Shown here piece by piece: positions 8,139-16,948 of a stretch of DNA of 64,000 bases. Position 1 is the first letter of the stretch, and the number at the start of each line of letters is the position of its first letter. The DNA is from Christensenellaceae bacterium (GTDB taxonomy: Bacteria > Bacillota > Clostridia > Christensenellales > Christensenellaceae): assembly GCA_017523755.1 (NCBI GenBank), contig JAFWWA010000030.1, positions 24,816 to 88,815 on the forward strand. The letters are read 5' to 3'. The translations under genes and the position numbers were made by a program. Below the pieces are notes generated by a model. The model saw nothing but the letters and a program-made list of their open reading frames with translations, ran no database searches and was not told the DNA's origin.

Positions 8139-8645
8139 GTGGGAAGCAGGTATTTCGATGCTGTTCTGCATCTTGACAAGATGAACCTTGTAAGAAGGAT
8201 GAGGTTCTACGAGACCGCGAGGGACCTCGGTGTATACCACGGGCAGATGCCCATACTGTTCTACCTCCTGGACCACAACGGCTGCACGCAGAAGGATATT
8301 GCGGAGGAGCTCATGGTCACGCCGGCCTCGATAGCCATATCGACCAAGAGGATGCAGAAGAGCGGGCTCATAGACAAGCAGGTAAGGGAAAGCAACTTAA
8401 GAGAGAATATCGTGACCATAACCGACAAGGGAAAAAAGCTGGTAGAGGAATGGAGAGAGGCGATGAAGGCCCTCGACGCGAAGCAGTTTTCGGGCTTTTC
8501 CGACGATGAGATAGACCTTTTAGTCTCCATGATAGACCGCCTCACGATCAATCTCGAGGGTGACAGCGACACCGGCAGGGACAGGATGAGGGAACTCAAG
8601 AAAAAGGTCTCCGAGGCTGAAAGGAAGATGTCTTCGGGGCAGTGA
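8139..8645 (+). CDS. MarR-family transcriptional regulator
   Basis: A 168-residue winged-helix protein. The DNA-binding part runs through GCTQKDIAEELMVTPASIAISTKRMQKSGLI and the wing RESNLRENIVTITDKG. N- and C-terminal helices for dimerisation frame it, as usual in MarR. The start is GTG 8139, the first start codon after the in-frame stop at 8136; the AAGGA site is about 12 bp upstream. It is monocistronic, with putative operator repeats in front. The ligand and targets are unknown; the divergent S41 gene is a possible target. Confidence 0.9.
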   Translation: MGSRYFDAVLHLDKMNLVRRMRFYETARDLGVYHGQMPILFYLLDHNGCTQKDIAEELMVTPASIAISTKRMQKSGLIDKQVRESNLRENIVTITDKGKKLVEEWREAMKALDAKQFSGFSDDEIDLLVSMIDRLTINLEGDSDTGRDRMRELKKKVSEAERKMSSGQ

Positions 8646-8698
8646 GGATCAGGCCTGCGCATGTCCAAAAAAATCTTGTTTTTATGGCTTCGACGGTA

Positions 8699-8726
8699 TT
8701 GTAATCTCCTCCCGCGGCAGTATAAT
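8699..8726 (+). promoter_or_regulatory. Candidate promoter of the polysaccharide deacetylase gene
   Basis: TTGTAA 8699-8704 and TATAAT 8721-8726, spacer 16 bp. Confidence 0.55.
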
Positions 8727-8760
8727 ATATTCATAGACTTTGAACATGGAATTCGGGCAT

Positions 8761-8776
8761 ACACAATATATTGTGT
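8761..8776. promoter_or_regulatory. Perfect 16-bp palindrome, candidate operator
   Basis: ACACAATATATTGTGT is an uninterrupted palindrome in the 5' untranslated region, 24 bp before the deacetylase start and about 30 bp after the expected transcription start. It could bind a dimeric repressor. Confidence 0.4.
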
Positions 8777-8799
8777 AGGTGCCGGGGACGGAGCACTTT

Positions 8800-10281
8800 G
8801 TGGACAGGAAAAGAGTTAGATACAGAGTGAACAGGAACAAGATGCTGAGGGCTGCCCTCATAGCGCTGTGCGCCGTAGTGATACTTACGGGCAGCATCAT
8901 CATGATCTCGGGGATACTTAAGGACAAGAAAGAGACGGCAGAGACGCCCGATGTGTCGGCTTCACCTGTGTCGGATATCGATGAGGTGAAGGAGAGCTCC
9001 AGCCTCATACTTTCGAATATCAGCCAGGGAGTATCTTCATATTCCATAATCGAGACGAACGAGAACTGCAAGATCTACGCGACGTATCCCAAGACCCTTT
9101 CCATAAAGATAGACAAGAAGCTGGAGAAGTACGTGAGAAGGACGGTCGACCATTTCGCGGGCGACTGCGACGTGGAGCAGGAAAAGCGCTCCGAGATAAA
9201 GATCACGTACGAGACCTTCACAGCGAACGATTCCGTCATTTCAGTTCTCCTTACAAAAAGAGAGAGCCGTACTCCGCTTTATCAGGAGCTCGTCGACGTG
9301 AAGGGATTCCTGTTCGACGCAAGGACGGATGAAGAGATCCCGTATGACGAATTCTTCACGGGAGAATACAGAAAATATATAAACAACGCGCTGTTTGACA
9401 AGATAGGCGATGAGCTGGGCGGGGATCTGGATGAGCTCAACGAGATGGATCCCTCACCTGAGTTCATACTCAACAACAGCGGTATAGACGCCGTATTCGA
9501 CAAGAGGCAGTTCGGTATAGGAGAGGGCACTGTAAGGGTCACCTTCACGATACCGCAGATAGTCACCTTCATAGCTGACGCATATAAGACCGGCATCTAT
9601 GATGTCGATCCTGAGCCCATAGAGGATTACATGCCCGTCATGGAGGGCATAGACTCAAGCAAGAAGCTCGTGGCATTCTCGTTCGACGACGGCCCCAACG
9701 GCGACACGACGAAGAGGATAGTGGCGGCACTTAAGCGCTATAACGCGCATGCGACGTTCTTCGTGGTAGGAAACAGGACGAAGACTGAGAAGCAGAGAGA
9801 CGCTATGAATGCGTGCATCGAGGCCGGCTGTGAGATAGGGAACCATACATACGCGCATACGAAGCTCACGGCGCTTTCGGAGTCTGAGCTCAGAAAAGCG
9901 ATAGAAGACTGCAACGACGCCGTTGAGGAAGCTGTGGGAAAGAGGACATCCCTCTTAAGGCCTCCGGGAGGCAGCACGAACCAGTTCGTGAGGGACAATG
10001 CGGGATACCCGCTCATCAAGTGGGCAGTAGACACGAGAGACTGGGAGTCGAGGGACAAGGATCAGGTGCTGGCTCATCTTAAGAGCGAGACCTTCGACGG
10101 AGCGATAGTGCTCATGCATGACCTCTATGAATCGACTGCGGATGCCGTCGAGGAGATACTCCCCTGGCTCTACGATCAGGGATATCAGGTGGTATCGGTA
10201 TCCGAGCTCATGGCCGCAAGGGGCGTGAATATGAAGAAAGGCGAGGTCTACTTCAGCGCCAAGCCCGATGAAGTGCAGTAA
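8800..10281 (+). CDS. Membrane-anchored polysaccharide deacetylase with DUF3298-like domain (PdaC type)
   Basis: A peptidoglycan or polysaccharide N-deacetylase facing the outside. GTG 8800 was chosen because GGAG lies 6 bp before it; the longer frame from GTG 8779 has no ribosome site. One membrane helix is at about residues 15-40. A DUF3298/RsiV-like region follows at about 90-260. The C-terminal NodB domain (about 275-480) shows FSFDDGPNGD (catalytic Asp and metal Asp), IGNHTYAHTKL (metal HxxxH), LRPPGGS and VLMHDLY. This domain order matches Bacillus PdaC. Monocistronic, with promoter and terminator. Confidence 0.9.
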   Translation: MDRKRVRYRVNRNKMLRAALIALCAVVILTGSIIMISGILKDKKETAETPDVSASPVSDIDEVKESSSLILSNISQGVSSYSIIETNENCKIYATYPKTLSIKIDKKLEKYVRRTVDHFAGDCDVEQEKRSEIKITYETFTANDSVISVLLTKRESRTPLYQELVDVKGFLFDARTDEEIPYDEFFTGEYRKYINNALFDKIGDELGGDLDELNEMDPSPEFILNNSGIDAVFDKRQFGIGEGTVRVTFTIPQIVTFIADAYKTGIYDVDPEPIEDYMPVMEGIDSSKKLVAFSFDDGPNGDTTKRIVAALKRYNAHATFFVVGNRTKTEKQRDAMNACIEAGCEIGNHTYAHTKLTALSESELRKAIEDCNDAVEEAVGKRTSLLRPPGGSTNQFVRDNAGYPLIKWAVDTRDWESRDKDQVLAHLKSETFDGAIVLMHDLYESTADAVEEILPWLYDQGYQVVSVSELMAARGVNMKKGEVYFSAKPDEVQ

Positions 10282-10294
10282 GGGATTATAAGCA

Positions 10295-10324
10295 AAGGCT
10301 CTTCCTTAAGGGAGAGCCTTTTTC
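10295..10324 (+). terminator. Rho-independent terminator after the deacetylase
   Basis: AAGGCTCT...AGAGCCTT stem with a T run. Confidence 0.85.
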
Positions 10325-10336
10325 ATATGCCGGGAT

Positions 10337-10368
10337 AAACAAAAGACCTGCCGGATATCCGGCAGGTC
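10337..10368 (-). terminator. Rho-independent terminator of tRNA-Trp
   Basis: Perfect 24-bp palindrome at 10345-10368 followed, on the minus strand, by TTTTGTTTAT. It lies 7 bp after the tRNA 3' end. Confidence 0.8.
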
Positions 10369-10375
10369 CTGTCTG

Positions 10376-10451
10376 TGGCAGGGGAGACGCGACTCGAACA
10401 CGCAACCGACGGTTTTGGAGACCGCGACTCTGCCAATTGAGCTACTCCCCT
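10376..10451 (-). tRNA. tRNA-Trp (anticodon CCA)
   Basis: On the minus strand a 76-nt cloverleaf can be folded: acceptor AGGGGAG pairs with CTCCCCT, the D arm is GCTC...GAG, and the anticodon loop is CTCCAAA (anticodon CCA). The T loop is TTCGAGT. The discriminator base is G, as expected for tRNA-Trp, and the 3' CCA is encoded (10376-10378). Confidence 0.95.
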
Positions 10452-10464
10452 AAACGACTTCTTA

Positions 10465-10493
10465 AATATACAATACCGTCATGTGTTTGTCAA
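10465..10493 (-). promoter_or_regulatory. Promoter of tRNA-Trp
   Basis: On the minus strand TTGACA (10488-10493) and TATATT (10465-10470) with an ideal 17-bp spacer. Confidence 0.85.
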
Positions 10494-10515
10494 CATCCAA
10501 ATGCGGCCCTCTTCG

Positions 10516-10545
10516 TTGACTTTAAATAGCCCTGAGGTTTACAAT
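10516..10545 (+). promoter_or_regulatory. Candidate promoter of the sugar ABC operon
   Basis: TTGACT 10516-10521 and TACAAT 10540-10545, spacer 18 bp. Confidence 0.6.
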
Positions 10546-10590
10546 TGATGTGGTCTTACACAAAAAATCTCTTATTATACGGAAGCTGAT

Positions 10591-11706
10591 ATGAAGATAA
10601 GATTTGAACATTTGACGAAGATCTTCCCCAACATGAACAAAAAGCTGCCTGATGTCGTTGCTGTCAACGACTTCGATTTTGAGATCCCGGACGGAAAGCT
10701 GATAGGGCTTCTTGGACCTTCGGGATGCGGCAAGAGCACGGCTTTAAACATCATATGCGGGCTCGAGAGACCGACGAAGGGAAGGATCTACTTCGACGAC
10801 GATGACGTGACCGACCTGCCGCCCGAGAACAGGGGAGTAGGCATGGTGTTCCAGAACTACGCCCTATATCCGCATCTTACGGTCAAGGAGAACATCATGT
10901 TCCCGCTCAGGAACATAAAGAGGAGCGAGAGACCGTCTGAGGAGGAGATGGAGGAAAGGGTGCTTGAGGCCGCAAGGCTCGTGCAGATAGAGCAGCTCAT
11001 GGAAAGGAAGCCCTCGCAGATGTCCGGCGGACAGCAGCAGAGGGTCGCGATCGCGAGAGCTCTTGTGAAGGGGCCCCCGGTGCTGCTGCTTGACGAGCCC
11101 CTGTCGAACCTTGACGCAAGGCTGCGCCTGCAGACCCGCGAGGAGTTGAAAAGGATACAGACCGAGACAGGCATCACTACCGTTTTCGTAACGCACGACC
11201 AGGAGGAGGCCATGAGCATCTCCGACCTCATAGTCGTCATGAAGGAGGGGGCGGTACATCAGATAGGCCATCCGCAGGACGTGTACGACGATCCAAGGGA
11301 TCTCTTCGTAGCCAAGTTCTTAGGAACGCCTCCAATAAACGTCTTCACGGGAGAGATAAGGAACGGCGGGCTCATGATAGGGGACGAGGAAGTCCTCCGG
11401 GTATCGGGAGACGTCAGGGATCAGAAGGTATATATAGGCATAAGGCCTGAGGGCTTCGAGCTCTCAGATACCGGCGCTTTCACCGTGGACATGATCCGGG
11501 TCGAGGTCATGGGAAGGGATACGAGCGTGGTGTCAAGGCATGACGCTATGACGGGCGTCAGCATAAGGTCCATAATCCCTTCGGATTCTGGCATAGACAG
11601 GAACGCTAAGAAAGTAAGGTTCGATCTTAAACCGCATAAGGTGGACCTCTTCGATATAGAGACCGAGGAGAGGATCACATGCGGGCTCATGAGGAGAGAG
11701 GGATAA
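10591..11706 (+). CDS. Sugar ABC transporter ATPase (MsmK/UgpC type)
   Basis: A 371-residue ATPase energising carbohydrate import. Walker A GPSGCGKST is at residues 42-50; a Q-loop (VFQNYALYPHLTV), signature MSGGQQQR, Walker B VLLLDEPLSNLD and H-loop VTHDQEEA follow. Residues after about 235 form the OB-type regulatory domain typical of MalK/UgpC proteins (FLGTPPINVF, YIGIRPEGFE). It is the first gene of a four-gene operon and shares one base with the next gene. Having a dedicated ATPase gene first is less common, as many Firmicutes share one MsmK among several importers. Confidence 0.94.
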   Translation: MKIRFEHLTKIFPNMNKKLPDVVAVNDFDFEIPDGKLIGLLGPSGCGKSTALNIICGLERPTKGRIYFDDDDVTDLPPENRGVGMVFQNYALYPHLTVKENIMFPLRNIKRSERPSEEEMEERVLEAARLVQIEQLMERKPSQMSGGQQQRVAIARALVKGPPVLLLDEPLSNLDARLRLQTREELKRIQTETGITTVFVTHDQEEAMSISDLIVVMKEGAVHQIGHPQDVYDDPRDLFVAKFLGTPPINVFTGEIRNGGLMIGDEEVLRVSGDVRDQKVYIGIRPEGFELSDTGAFTVDMIRVEVMGRDTSVVSRHDAMTGVSIRSIIPSDSGIDRNAKKVRFDLKPHKVDLFDIETEERITCGLMRREG

Positions 11707-12599
11707 TGATATCCGGAAACAAAGCAAAGGGCTGGCTCTACCTTCTGCCTGCGCTGCTGTTCTTAGGGGCCTTCATGGTATACCCCCTCATAGACGTTCT
11801 CATATACTCCTTCGAGGAGGGATATAACTCGGCGTCGCAGACGTTCTTCGGAGTCGGAACATACAACTATTCATATGTCCTAAGGGATCCGTATTTCCTT
11901 GCGGCATTAAAGAACACGATCATACTCGTCATAATAACAGTGCCTCTTTCGACGGGCTTCGCGCTCCTGATATCGCTGGCGCTCAACTCCGTAAGGAAGC
12001 TCAAGAACCTTTTCCAGACGGTGTATTTCCTTCCCTATGTCACCAACACCCTGGCGGTAGGTCTGGTGTTCATGATCCTTTTCAAGAAGACGGCATATAC
12101 CGAGGGCATGGTGAACCTTCTCATAAACTGGTTCGGAGGGAGCTCGGTCGACTTCATAGACGGGCCCTACTGGGCAAAGATGTTCGTGCTCTGCTTCTAT
12201 ACTATATGGATCGTTCTGCCGTTCAAGATCCTCATACTCACCTCGGCGCTGGCATCGGTCAACGAGGATCTCTACAAGGCAGCCAAGATAGACGGCGCGT
12301 CCGGCTTCACGATCTTCAGGAAGATAACCCTTCCCATGATATCGCCTATGATATTCTATCTCGTCATAACGGGATTCATAGGCGCGTTCAAGGCCTACAG
12401 CGACTCGGTCGCCCTTTTCGGGACCGACCTCAACGCGGCAGGCATGAACACGATAGTGGGATATATATATGACATGCTGTACGGCAACAGCGGCGGGTTC
12501 CCGTCCTATGCCTCGGCAGCGGCCCTCATACTGTTCGTTATAGTGCTCACGATCACCTGCATAAACCTCATGATAAGCAGGAAGAACGTTCATTACTAG
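11706..12599 (+). CDS. Sugar ABC transporter permease (MalF/UgpA type)
   Basis: A 297-residue membrane protein with six hydrophobic segments. The EAA-type cytoplasmic loop EDLYKAAKIDGASGFTIFRK (about residues 190-210) is the contact site for the ATPase. ATG 11706 overlaps the ATPase stop (TAATG) and follows GGAG-rich sequence; the frame is open further upstream to 11679 but without support. With the next gene it forms the heterodimeric membrane channel. The substrate is a sugar or oligosaccharide by family; not resolvable further. Confidence 0.92.
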   Translation: MISGNKAKGWLYLLPALLFLGAFMVYPLIDVLIYSFEEGYNSASQTFFGVGTYNYSYVLRDPYFLAALKNTIILVIITVPLSTGFALLISLALNSVRKLKNLFQTVYFLPYVTNTLAVGLVFMILFKKTAYTEGMVNLLINWFGGSSVDFIDGPYWAKMFVLCFYTIWIVLPFKILILTSALASVNEDLYKAAKIDGASGFTIFRKITLPMISPMIFYLVITGFIGAFKAYSDSVALFGTDLNAAGMNTIVGYIYDMLYGNSGGFPSYASAAALILFVIVLTITCINLMISRKNVHY

Positions 12600-12613
12600 G
12601 AAGGAGGGACGGT

Positions 12614-13477
12614 ATGGATTTTGAAAAGATAGAAAAAAGAGCCAGAAGGAAAAAGCTCTTGAAGAACATATTCGTATATACCTTCCTTGCGGTATGGGCG
12701 TTAATGGTGCTGTTCCCGTTCTACTGGATGCTGCTGACCTCCATCAAAAGCTACAGCTCCTACAACTCGGAATACGTGCCGAAGTTCTATGCCGAGCAGC
12801 CGACCTTCGACAACTATAAGGACGCCTTTACAACGGTGCCTCTTGCGAGATATTTCTCGAATACGATCATTTTCACGCTCATAACGACGGCGCTCATGCT
12901 TATAGTCGCGGTGCTCGCGGCCTTCGCATTCTCGAGGCTTCAGTTTAAGGGCAGGGACCTCGTGTTCACGGGATTCCTGGCTCTCATGATGATACCCAAT
13001 GAGCTCGTGATAATAACGAATTTCCAGACCATAACGAACATGGACCTCCGCAACACCTTCACGGGGCTCATACTCCCAAGCGTCACATCGGTATTCTACA
13101 TCTATCTCTTAAAGGAGAATTTCGAGCAGATACCGGACGAGCTGTACAAGGCCGCGAAGGTGGACGGCACTTCGGACTTCATGTATCTCATAAAGGTCAT
13201 GCTTCCGATAAGCAGGCCCACGATAGTGACGATCACGATACTCAAGATCATAGAGTGCTGGAACTCATATGTCTGGCCGAGGCTCATAACCGACGACCAG
13301 CTGTATTTCCTTGTGTCCAACGGTATACAGGAGATAAGGGAGAACGGCTTCGGGCGCGAGAACATACCCGCCATGATGGCCGCGGTGGTCGTGATATCGA
13401 TCCCCCTCATAATCCTGTTCCTCATCTTCCACAAGAAGATAATGGAGGGCGTATCGAGAGGAGGCACGAAGGGATGA
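12614..13477 (+). CDS. Sugar ABC transporter permease (MalG/UgpE type)
   Basis: A 287-residue partner permease with six membrane segments. It begins with a basic N-terminus followed by a helix (TFLAVWALMVLFPFYWML) characteristic of MalG-type subunits. The EAA loop is PDELYKAAKVDGTSDFMYLIK at about 178-198. A strong GGAGG site lies 8 bp before ATG 12614. The stop overlaps the start of the binding-protein gene by 4 bp. Confidence 0.92.
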   Translation: MDFEKIEKRARRKKLLKNIFVYTFLAVWALMVLFPFYWMLLTSIKSYSSYNSEYVPKFYAEQPTFDNYKDAFTTVPLARYFSNTIIFTLITTALMLIVAVLAAFAFSRLQFKGRDLVFTGFLALMMIPNELVIITNFQTITNMDLRNTFTGLILPSVTSVFYIYLLKENFEQIPDELYKAAKVDGTSDFMYLIKVMLPISRPTIVTITILKIIECWNSYVWPRLITDDQLYFLVSNGIQEIRENGFGRENIPAMMAAVVVISIPLIILFLIFHKKIMEGVSRGGTKG

Positions 13478-15066
13478 GAAAAGCGTTTTCACTGTTCCTT
13501 GTCCTTATATTCGTCCTTGCGCTTGCGGGCTGCCACGGGAGCAAGGGCTCGGAGCCCTTCGTCATGCCGGAGGAGCAGGATCTTGATAAGAAGATAGAGA
13601 TCAGCTTCTGGGCCAAGAACGATACGAACAAGACCCAGACCAGGATATATGAGAAGGCAATATCCGACTTCGAGGCCCTTTATCCGAACATAAAGGTGAA
13701 CCTCAGGCTCTATACCGACTACGGCAGGATCTATAACGACGTAATAACGAACATAGCCACAAAGACCACCCCGAACGTCTGCATAACGTATCCGGACCAT
13801 ATAGCGACATATCTTACGGGTGCCAACGTCGTGGTGCCGCTCGACGATATAATGACAGACGAGAGGTACGGCCTTGGCGGGAGCGCCCTGAGGTTCGACT
13901 CGCCCAGGAAGGACGAGATAGTCCAGAAGTTTTTAAACGAATGCTCCTTTGAGGGCCATTACTACGCCCTTCCGTACATGCGCTCGACGGAATGTCTTTA
14001 CATAAATAAGACCTATGTCGAGAAGATGGGCTATGAGATCCCCGATATAGTGACATGGGACTTCGTATGGGAGGTGTCCGAAAAAGCCCTGGAAAAGGGT
14101 GAGGACGGGCTTTATAAGGTGAACGGGCAGAATATAATGATCCCGTTCATATACAAGTCCACGGACAACATGATGATCCAGATGATAAAGCAGAAGGAAT
14201 CTGGCTACTCTACGGAGGACGGGCAGATAGAGATATTCAACGACACGACGAAGGAACTCCTGTACACCGTGTCCGAGCACGCGAGGACAGGAGCCTTCTC
14301 GACCTTCAAGATATCCAGCTACCCCGGAAACTTCCTGAACGCCGGGCAGTGCATATTCGCCGTTGACTCGACAGCAGGAGCCACATGGATAGGGACGCAC
14401 GCCCCGAACTCGGACATAAGCCCGGACAAGTTCCGTGAATTCGAGACGGAAGTCAGGCTCATACCGCAGTTCGATCCTTCGGATCCCAAGATGATATCGC
14501 AGGGTCCTTCCGTATGCATATTCAACAAGGACGACGACCAGGAGGTACTGGCGTCATGGCTCTTCATGCAGTTCCTTTTAACGAATGAAGTCCAGACAGC
14601 CTATGCCGAGACGGAAGGCTATATCCCCGTGACGCTCAAGGCACAGGAATCTCCCGAATACAGGGAATATATAGAAGCAGCGGGCACAGATGACGCTCTC
14701 CACTATGACGTAAAGATAAAGGCGTCGAACCTCTTAAGGGAGAATACCGACCGCACCTTCGTGACCCCGGTATTCAACGGCTCTGCTTCGTTAAGGGACG
14801 CCGCAGGCCAGATGATAGAGAACGTGACCAAGTCGGAGAGACGCAAGGAGAAGGTCGACGAGGCCTATATGGAAAAGCTCTTTAAGGACGTCAACTCCCT
14901 TTACAGGCTGGACCAGAGGAACACCGCAAAAATGGGGGAGAAGAGCGAGCTCGGGAAACTCCCGGAGGGTTCTGTCATCCTCATAACAGCTCTCATAGCT
15001 ATTTGGGTCCTTCTTATAGCGTATTTCGTCTATGACAGGGTGAAAAACAGGAACGGGAACGGCTGA
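13474..15066 (+). CDS. Sugar ABC transporter substrate-binding lipoprotein with C-terminal membrane helix
   Basis: A 530-residue extracellular solute-binding protein (family 1). ATG 13474 overlaps the permease stop (ATGA). The signal peptide ends in a lipobox-like LALAGC, with Cys at about residue 20 for lipid attachment. The body has the family pattern (ISFWAKNDTNK, FEALYPNIKVNL, PNVCITYPD). Unusually, a hydrophobic segment (VILITALIAIWVLLIAYFVY) at about 500-520 ends in a basic tail, so the protein would be held at both ends. The binding protein is last in the operon rather than first. Substrate unknown. Confidence 0.88.
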   Translation: MRKAFSLFLVLIFVLALAGCHGSKGSEPFVMPEEQDLDKKIEISFWAKNDTNKTQTRIYEKAISDFEALYPNIKVNLRLYTDYGRIYNDVITNIATKTTPNVCITYPDHIATYLTGANVVVPLDDIMTDERYGLGGSALRFDSPRKDEIVQKFLNECSFEGHYYALPYMRSTECLYINKTYVEKMGYEIPDIVTWDFVWEVSEKALEKGEDGLYKVNGQNIMIPFIYKSTDNMMIQMIKQKESGYSTEDGQIEIFNDTTKELLYTVSEHARTGAFSTFKISSYPGNFLNAGQCIFAVDSTAGATWIGTHAPNSDISPDKFREFETEVRLIPQFDPSDPKMISQGPSVCIFNKDDDQEVLASWLFMQFLLTNEVQTAYAETEGYIPVTLKAQESPEYREYIEAAGTDDALHYDVKIKASNLLRENTDRTFVTPVFNGSASLRDAAGQMIENVTKSERRKEKVDEAYMEKLFKDVNSLYRLDQRNTAKMGEKSELGKLPEGSVILITALIAIWVLLIAYFVYDRVKNRNGNG

Positions 15067-15096
15067 CATAAAGTACAGCCACTCCGCCCGAAAAAC

Positions 15097-15124
15097 TTGA
15101 TTTTACAGCATTTTTATGTATAAT
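15097..15124 (+). promoter_or_regulatory. Promoter of the OB-like lipoprotein gene
   Basis: TTGATT 15097-15102 and TATAAT 15119-15124, spacer 16 bp. Confidence 0.75.
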
Positions 15125-15166
15125 ATGTATGGTTATTAAATCGAATAATCAATGGAGGAATTCATT

Positions 15167-15898
15167 ATGAAAAAATTTTTAGCTGTAGCACTGGTCGTTA
15201 TGATGGTCCTCTCTTTTGCAGCATGCTCCGCAAAAGAGGATCCGAAAAAGAAATCGAAGGGCGTCATGACCTATGCTGAGTACGACGCTGCTGCTATCGA
15301 TACCGAAGTAGTGGTAGAGACCTATGTTCAGGCCAAGCAGTCATGGTGGGAGAACAAGGCTACCATCTATACGCAGGACGGCGACGGCGCATACTTCATC
15401 TACGAGCTCCCCATCTCTGAGGAAGACTTCAAGAAGCTCGAGCCCGGAACAAAGATCAAGGTCACAGGATACAAATCCGAGTGGTCCGGCGAAGTCGAGA
15501 TAACAGATGCCAAGTTCGAGATCGAGAAAGGCACCTGGATCGCGCCCGCTACCGATGTTACCGCGCTCCTCGGCACCGATGAGCTCGTAAAGAAGCAGAA
15601 CATGTTCGTAGAGTTCAAGGGCCTCACGATCGCTCCCAGCAAGGACGCTGACGGAAACGAAGTCCCGTTCCTCTACAAATGGGACGGTTCCGGCCAGGAA
15701 GGCGATGACGTATACTTCAACGTTTCCTACAACGGAAACACCTTCCAGTTCCTCGTAGAGTCCTATCTCTGCGGCAAGGATACCGACGTCTACAAGGCTG
15801 CCCAGAACCTCAAGGTCGGCGACACAGTCGATATGACCGGCTTCCTTTACTGGTATGAGGGCGTGAATCCGCACATCACCAGCATCACCGTGAAATAA
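15167..15898 (+). CDS. Secreted lipoprotein with OB-fold-like repeats, function unknown
   Basis: A 243-residue lipoprotein: signal MKKFLAVALVVMMVLSFAAC with the lipid Cys at residue 20. ATG 15167 follows GGAGG by 8 bp. The mature part has two similar beta-rich halves, each carrying a KVTGY/VDMTGFL-type strand (GTKIKVTGYKSEW and VGDTVDMTGFLYWYEG), as in OB-fold nucleic-acid- or sugar-binding proteins. Codon use is more biased (GAC, AAG, GTA, CTC) than its neighbours, suggesting high expression. It has its own promoter and strong terminator. No specific function recognised. Confidence 0.7.
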   Translation: MKKFLAVALVVMMVLSFAACSAKEDPKKKSKGVMTYAEYDAAAIDTEVVVETYVQAKQSWWENKATIYTQDGDGAYFIYELPISEEDFKKLEPGTKIKVTGYKSEWSGEVEITDAKFEIEKGTWIAPATDVTALLGTDELVKKQNMFVEFKGLTIAPSKDADGNEVPFLYKWDGSGQEGDDVYFNVSYNGNTFQFLVESYLCGKDTDVYKAAQNLKVGDTVDMTGFLYWYEGVNPHITSITVK

Positions 15899-15924
15899 GA
15901 CGAAACGATCTTAAAGGAAAACAG

Positions 15925-15958
15925 ATATCCGGCAGGAAAAGCCCTGCCGGATATTTTT
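15925..15958 (+). terminator. Rho-independent terminator
   Basis: Perfect 12-bp stem (15925-15936 with 15943-15954) followed by TTTTAT. Confidence 0.9.
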
Positions 15959-15964
15959 ATATCC

Positions 15965-15994
15965 TTGTTATACCGATGCATATGAAGTTATAAT
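15965..15994 (+). promoter_or_regulatory. Candidate promoter of the YitT-family gene
   Basis: TTGTTA 15965-15970 and TATAAT 15989-15994, spacer 18 bp. The -10 context TATAATCAGTATA recurs before galM. Confidence 0.55.
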
Positions 15995-16028
15995 CAGTAT
16001 ATAGAGATCATTTGAAAAGGAAACAGAT

Positions 16029-16889
16029 ATGGACAGGACAGGGAAAAGAAAGCTCGTCGATTTTCTCATGATGAATCTCGGGCTCATACCGTTTACCATA
16101 GGCATATATTTCTTCAAGATGCCGAACGGCTTCTCTACAGGCGGCGTCACGGGCGTATCGATAATGGTGGGAAGGCTCACGGACGGAAGAGTGACTCCCG
16201 GCACCATGATCCTGATACTCAACATACTGCTGCTCGTTATAGGGTATCTGATACTTGGCAGGGAGATAGCCTGGAAGACGGCATACTGTTCGCTCATGTA
16301 TTCAGGCGTGACCTTCATGCTCGAACGTGTGTTCCCGATGGAGCAGCCGCTTACCGACCAGCCGTTCATGGAGCTCATATACGCCATGCTCCTCACAGCT
16401 TCAGGCAGCGCCCTTCTTTTCCATTCGGACGCATCTTCTGGAGGCACGGACATAGTTGCCCTTATACTCAAGAAATACACCCATGTGCCGATAGGGACAG
16501 CGCTCTTCATAACGGACGCTCTCATAGCCGGTTCGGCTTTCTTCGTGTCGGGCATGAAGACAGGGCTCTATTCCGTCATGGGGCTGTTCCTGAAGGCCTT
16601 CGTCGTTGACGGGGTCCTCGAGTCTGTGGACCTCTGCAAATACTTCACGATAATAACCTCGAAGCCGAAAGAGATAAACGATTACATACTGACCGAGCTC
16701 AAAAGGAGCGCCACCGAGATAAAGGCTACGGGCGCCTTCACGAAGGAGGACAGGACCATGCTCTTAACGGTGGTAAGAAGGATGGAGGCCGTGAGGTTAA
16801 GAAGCGCGATAAGGGAGATAGACCCCGGAGCATTCATAGTAGTCACGAACACGTCAGAGATCCTTGGAAGGGGATTCCGTGGCATTTAG
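16029..16889 (+). CDS. YitT-family membrane protein (DUF161 + DUF2179)
   Basis: A 286-residue protein of normal length for the YitT family. The N-terminal two thirds have five hydrophobic segments with the conserved FSTGGVTGVSIM and SSGGTDIVALIL motifs, one per DUF161 repeat. The last about 80 residues are a soluble DUF2179 domain (ITSKPKEINDYIL, ATEIKATGAFTKEDRTML). AAAAGGAAA lies before ATG 16029. The family is widespread in Firmicutes, and its transport role is not settled. Monocistronic. Confidence 0.9.
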   Translation: MDRTGKRKLVDFLMMNLGLIPFTIGIYFFKMPNGFSTGGVTGVSIMVGRLTDGRVTPGTMILILNILLLVIGYLILGREIAWKTAYCSLMYSGVTFMLERVFPMEQPLTDQPFMELIYAMLLTASGSALLFHSDASSGGTDIVALILKKYTHVPIGTALFITDALIAGSAFFVSGMKTGLYSVMGLFLKAFVVDGVLESVDLCKYFTIITSKPKEINDYILTELKRSATEIKATGAFTKEDRTMLLTVVRRMEAVRLRSAIREIDPGAFIVVTNTSEILGRGFRGI

Positions 16890-16909
16890 GAGCCTGATCA
16901 CGGATATGA

Positions 16910-16939
16910 AAAAAAGCAGAGCGCAGACTCTGCTTTTTT
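16910..16939. terminator. Bidirectional terminator
   Basis: AAAAAAGCAGAG and CTCTGCTTTTTT around a 6-nt loop, between convergent genes. Confidence 0.85.
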
Positions 16940-16948
16940 CATATGCCT

